From a virus, in the IMG/VR virus record IMGVR_UViG_3300025669_000092, positions 1-38,515 of that record: 38,515 nt of DNA; one strand, given 5' to 3'. Below, in pieces: positions 36,104 to 38,515 of the stretch (positions are counted from its first letter, which is position 1; each line of letters begins with the position of its first letter). The notes under the pieces are model-generated. The model saw only the letters and a program-made list of their open reading frames with translations. It made no database searches and had not been told where the DNA came from. The position numbers and the translations under genes were made by a program.

Positions 36104-36824
36104 ATCAGAGTTAAAAGAAAAACTAATCAAATCAATGGATAGGTTCAACTTGCTACCACATCCCACTGAGAACAGAATTATCAGCACCACACAGTTTAGG
36201 CTTTTGAGTACTATTCTAAACGACATAACCGAAAAAGACTTAATAGCACACAGTAGTGCAATCTATACACTACAGGCAATAAAAAACAAAAAGATAGTAG
36301 CAGGGTTGTTTAGGCGTTACCCATTACTACCGATAAGTGACGAGCTAGAACAACATGATAATTACATAGCAATAGCGTGTTCATTTCCTAATTATGCTGA
36401 GGACATATTGATATATGGTCTCACCCATTTCTGTCATTATGCCAATAGAAAGCCAGTGTCATTTAGGGAATGGCTATCATGCTTTAGACAGCCATACCAG
36501 ATGATGATATTTACACTTTGTTCTGGTCCTAGATGGACAATCGTGTCGTTTTTAACCATATTTGGCTTTATAGGCTTAATTCACCTTTATTTGACCATAA
36601 TCATAGAGTCACATAAAAGTAAAGGGGCAACAAGCGGTAAGCTATTATTGTGGATTTTTGATAGGTGTGAGGCGTTTAAATGTCCAATCCTACCTGCATT
36701 GTGGTACTACAGATACCGAATGAAAAAGATGTATGGTCCTAATTATACACAGGAATTGTTTAATATATACTATGGTAATGGTACTGGTATGGAAGACCTT
36801 GCCAAGTATGCCGAGGGACTATGA
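36096..36824 (+). CDS. Hypothetical protein with one membrane segment (242 aa)
   Basis: ATG at 36096 follows a run of eight G (36085-36092). An upstream in-frame start at 36063 is inside the previous gene. The soluble N-terminal ~145 residues are followed by a hydrophobic helix (TIVSFLTIFGFIGLIHLYLT, about 147-170) and a basic C-terminal part with ALWYYRYRMKKMYGPNYTQE and FNIYYGNG. The pattern W-Y-x-x-R followed by YG and FNIYYG recalls a family of phage proteins of unknown function. It overlaps the next gene by 4 bp. Confidence 0.55.
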   Translation: MTKSELKEKLIKSMDRFNLLPHPTENRIISTTQFRLLSTILNDITEKDLIAHSSAIYTLQAIKNKKIVAGLFRRYPLLPISDELEQHDNYIAIACSFPNYAEDILIYGLTHFCHYANRKPVSFREWLSCFRQPYQMMIFTLCSGPRWTIVSFLTIFGFIGLIHLYLTIIIESHKSKGATSGKLLLWIFDRCEAFKCPILPALWYYRYRMKKMYGPNYTQELFNIYYGNGTGMEDLAKYAEGL

Positions 36825-37129
36825 ACTGCGAAACAAATCTATGTAGAGTTATAGAAACCTTCTATCAAGACGGGTATAGGACCACCAGGTATATCTGTGA
36901 TGACTGTGAGGGGATATTGCGTACAGATTATTCAGAAGGCGATAGTCACCCTGCAAAGTATGTTATGCCATTTGGTAAGTATAAGGGTCAGGCTCTTTTT
37001 GAAATCAACAAGATTGACCACCCTTATTTAGATTGGGCTAGTAATAAACTAAACAATGACGAAGTAAAAAAAGCTATAAGGGCTTATCTCTATCCTGTTA
37101 AAATACTTTATGGAGTAGAAGGAAAATGA
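36821..37129 (+). CDS. DUF3820 / ExoX-C-like protein (102 aa)
   Basis: MPFGKYKGQALFEINK (starting at residue ~49) followed by HPYLDWASNKLNNDEVKKAI is the signature of the ~40-residue DUF3820 module, also found as a C-terminal domain of exonuclease X, where it may bind DNA. The N-terminal part has CDDCEG and another Cys, possibly a zinc site. The role is probably nucleic-acid processing. It is coupled by 4-bp overlaps on both sides. Confidence 0.7.
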   Translation: MNCETNLCRVIETFYQDGYRTTRYICDDCEGILRTDYSEGDSHPAKYVMPFGKYKGQALFEINKIDHPYLDWASNKLNNDEVKKAIRAYLYPVKILYGVEGK

Positions 37130-37416
37130 AACACAAACCTATTGTTAAAAATGGCGTTTATTTTAAAAAAGAAGTTGATAACAATTTCTTGTTCAAGAAA
37201 ACAAAAAGCATATCTATCAGAGCAAGTGAATTAGAAAAAGCTGAAAAAATAGTTATTAACCTAGTGCATCTAGGTACGATAATATCCGCAACAAAAGAAG
37301 AAATTAAAAACTATAGGGATGTAAGGACATATAACGGTGAAGTTAAGTATTACTATCCAATAATAAAATGGAACATAGATAGTGGTAATGTAAACTGGAC
37401 TGAGAGGTTTATGTAG
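37126..37416 (+). CDS. Hypothetical protein (96 aa)
   Basis: Basic N-terminus (KHKPIVKNGVYFKKEV) and beta-rich C-terminus (NGEVKYYYPIIKWNIDSGNV). The middle is a helix (IRASELEKAEKIVINLVHLG). No known domain. It starts inside an ATGA-type overlap with the DUF3820-like gene and directly abuts the next ATG at 37417, so it is translated from the same transcript. Confidence 0.6.
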   Translation: MKHKPIVKNGVYFKKEVDNNFLFKKTKSISIRASELEKAEKIVINLVHLGTIISATKEEIKNYRDVRTYNGEVKYYYPIIKWNIDSGNVNWTERFM

Positions 37417-37836
37417 ATGAGAAAGAAAGAACTATTTGTGCATAAAAATACTATTGAAGAAAAGCTAAAAGACATACGCTACTATATACAAAACCATATT
37501 AAGCCTAGTTTTTGGGTTAGTATAGTACCAGTATCTACATCAAGGACAGCACAACAGAACAGTTTTTTTCATGGACCACTTATTGACGCATGGATAAGAC
37601 TATCTGGTTATTCAGAAGAAGAACAGAAAGGTGTTCTTAAAGACCACTTCCTAAAAACAGAAGTCGCTCCAGGAACGTACTATGTTAAAGACACAAAAGA
37701 CTTAACAGTTGCCGAGATGTCTGAGTTTATAGATAAGTGTATTGACCTGCTGTTTCAAGAGGGGGGAAACCTTACAGATAACGAAGGTCAACACTTTGGG
37801 GAGTACAAAAAACTAAAAGTAGGAGGTGGGAAGTAA
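37417..37836 (+). CDS. NinB-like recombination protein (139 aa)
   Basis: PVSTSRTAQQNSFFHGPLID (residues ~38-57) followed by a helix with GYSEEEQKGVLKDHFLKTEV and then DLTVAEMSEFIDKCIDLLFQ is the order of conserved elements in phage NinB/Orf-type proteins, which bind single-stranded DNA and assist recombination. Length matches the family. Similarity is by pattern and not exact. The gene is coupled by TAATG to the next one. Confidence 0.6.
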   Translation: MRKKELFVHKNTIEEKLKDIRYYIQNHIKPSFWVSIVPVSTSRTAQQNSFFHGPLIDAWIRLSGYSEEEQKGVLKDHFLKTEVAPGTYYVKDTKDLTVAEMSEFIDKCIDLLFQEGGNLTDNEGQHFGEYKKLKVGGGK

Positions 37837-37997
37837 TGGACAGAACTATCTTTACTATGGGAGCATTGATACTGGTGTTATTACTGGTCGTTATCGGTAC
37901 AGGGATAGAGAAGGAAGAACTAAGTAAGGAGTTAAACGCTTACAAGACTATGGTTAAGAGAAGTTGTAACTGCCACCCTTACAGGAGTGCAAAATGA
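37836..37997 (+). CDS. Small membrane protein (53 aa)
   Basis: ATG (37836-37838) overlaps the preceding stop, AGGAGGTGGG is upstream, and the stop overlaps the next ATG (ATGA at 37994-37997). The product has one hydrophobic helix (ALILVLLLVVIGTGI, residues ~10-24) and a charged helical tail with CNC near the end (SCNCHPYRSAK). Unknown function; topology fits an i-spanin-like or regulatory membrane peptide. Confidence 0.6.
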   Translation: MDRTIFTMGALILVLLLVVIGTGIEKEELSKELNAYKTMVKRSCNCHPYRSAK

Positions 37998-38515
37998 AAA
38001 AATATAAAGTATTAAACAAAGACAAGACTAGCCCGTTTCAAAACTTCAAGTATAAGCTAGGCAAAGAATACCATTGTCCAGAGATTGATATGTGTGAAAA
38101 CAATGGTTGTTCTAACGGGCTGTATGCCACTGATTTAGAGGGTATATTGTATTCTAATCTGTCTAGTGGCAAGCAAGTTTATGAGTGTGAGGTGAGGGGT
38201 AAAGAGGTTGTTATAGACCAATTTAAACAGAGATTTGAATACTTAAAATTGATTAGAAAAATCTCGCTAAAAGAATTAGAGCCGTTGCTTAAAAAGGAAA
38301 GCAAGAAACTTGGCTATGATTTAAATAGGGCTTTAGTGCCAGTTAATCCCTTAGCTTCCAAGCCAAGTAAGCCTACGAAAAAAGATATAGCAAACCTTAA
38401 AAAGTGGGACTCTGTGCGGGACTCTGTGTGGGGCTCTGTGCGGGACTCTGTGTGGGGCTCTGTGTGGTACTCTGTGGGGGACTCTGTGGAGAACTCTGTG
38501 CGGGACTCTGTGTGG
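37994..38515 (+). CDS. DUF7666-like protein with C-terminal xDSV tetrapeptide repeats (partial, 174 aa)
   Basis: The N-terminal ~75 residues (KYKVLNKDKTSPFQNFKYKL, then CPEIDMCENNG and YATDL) recall the DUF7666 domain of phage and bacterial proteins. A helical spacer (LKLIRKISLKELEPLLKKES) follows, then from residue ~138 nine tetrapeptides of the form (W/R/G/E)(D/G/Y/N)SV: WDSV, RDSV, WGSV, RDSV, WGSV, WYSV, GDSV, ENSV, RDSV, ending in W at the edge. Regular 4-residue periodicity suggests a solenoid. It is truncated by the window; if the contig is circular it continues at position 1. Confidence 0.7.
   Translation, partial: MKKYKVLNKDKTSPFQNFKYKLGKEYHCPEIDMCENNGCSNGLYATDLEGILYSNLSSGKQVYECEVRGKEVVIDQFKQRFEYLKLIRKISLKELEPLLKKESKKLGYDLNRALVPVNPLASKPSKPTKKDIANLKKWDSVRDSVWGSVRDSVWGSVWYSVGDSVENSVRDSVW
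38405..38515 (+). repeat. 12-nt tandem repeat encoding xDSV
   Basis: About nine copies of a 12-nt unit close to TGGGACTCTGTG run to the window edge, varying mainly in the first two codons (TGG, CGG, GGG, GAG; GAC, GGC, TAC, AAC) while TCTGTG is constant. The unit keeps the reading frame, so copy number can change without frameshift. Repeats are far richer in G than the rest of the genome. Confidence 0.9.

Noticed and set aside
38405-38515. Possible CRISPR-like repeat array
   Set aside because: Units are only 12 nt, contiguous, without spacers, and keep a reading frame; it is a coding tandem repeat.

Overview
The window is almost certainly most or all of one tailed-phage genome with short-tailed (podovirus-like) architecture, about 38.5 kb and AT-rich. 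The evidence is a complete terminase, portal, scaffold, capsid and tail-nozzle set, large Gly/Ala/Gln-rich ejection-type proteins, a lysis cassette, and a replication module built on a Phage_rep_org_N-type initiator plus a DnaB-like helicase. No integrase, repressor/cro pair, rRNA, tRNA or CRISPR array was seen. The host cannot be named from the sequence. Shine-Dalgarno sites are often G-rich (GGGGG). The replisome-organiser family is commonest in phages of Gram-positive hosts, while a lipoprotein overlapping a small gene beside the endolysin would fit a Gram-negative envelope. An anaerobic bacterium is a guess.

Layout. (1) 1-2625, plus strand: the tail of the early operon, with many tiny genes coupled by 1-8 bp overlaps, including an HNH nuclease, a VRR-NUC nuclease and a GNAT acetyltransferase. 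(2) 2627-25008, minus strand: the late operon. Read in transcription order (right to left) it holds a small coiled-coil-type protein, portal, scaffold, major capsid, two virion proteins bracketed by hairpins, a receptor-binding/adhesin cassette (beta-helix spike, two LamG-like proteins, two paralogous beta proteins), the tail nozzle, head-tail adaptor, five internal/ejection proteins, endolysin, holin-like protein and two overlapping small lysis genes. (3) 25009-25096: a compact divergent promoter region; both flanking genes appear to be leaderless. (4) 25097-27635, plus: small and large terminase plus two small genes, on the strand opposite the portal. (5) 27622-27936, minus: a zinc-finger protein with 9-bp repeats over its promoter. 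(6) 27937-28565: non-coding and repeat-rich, the best candidate for a replication origin or control hub. (7) 28569-38515, plus: early genes. First come small unknown proteins (one broken by an intact IS3-family element), then a ribbon-helix-helix-like protein, a Cas4/RecB-like nuclease, an OB-fold-like protein, the replication initiator and helicase, NinB-like and DUF3820-like proteins. The region ends in a gene whose C-terminus is a 12-nt tandem repeat encoding xDSV tetrapeptides, cut by the window edge.

The early operon runs off the right edge and a same-strand operon of the same style enters at the left edge, with reading frames compatible across the join. The window may therefore be a circularly permuted or circular contig opened inside that repeat gene.

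Most notable non-genic signals: a promoter followed by a compact predicted RNA (12-bp hairpin whose bulge can pair with the RNA 5' end, then a terminator-like hairpin) just upstream of the replication initiator; a family of TTGCA-type promoters placed only 6-7 nt before start codons with no ribosome binding site; and the repeat-rich gap at 27.9-28.6 kb.
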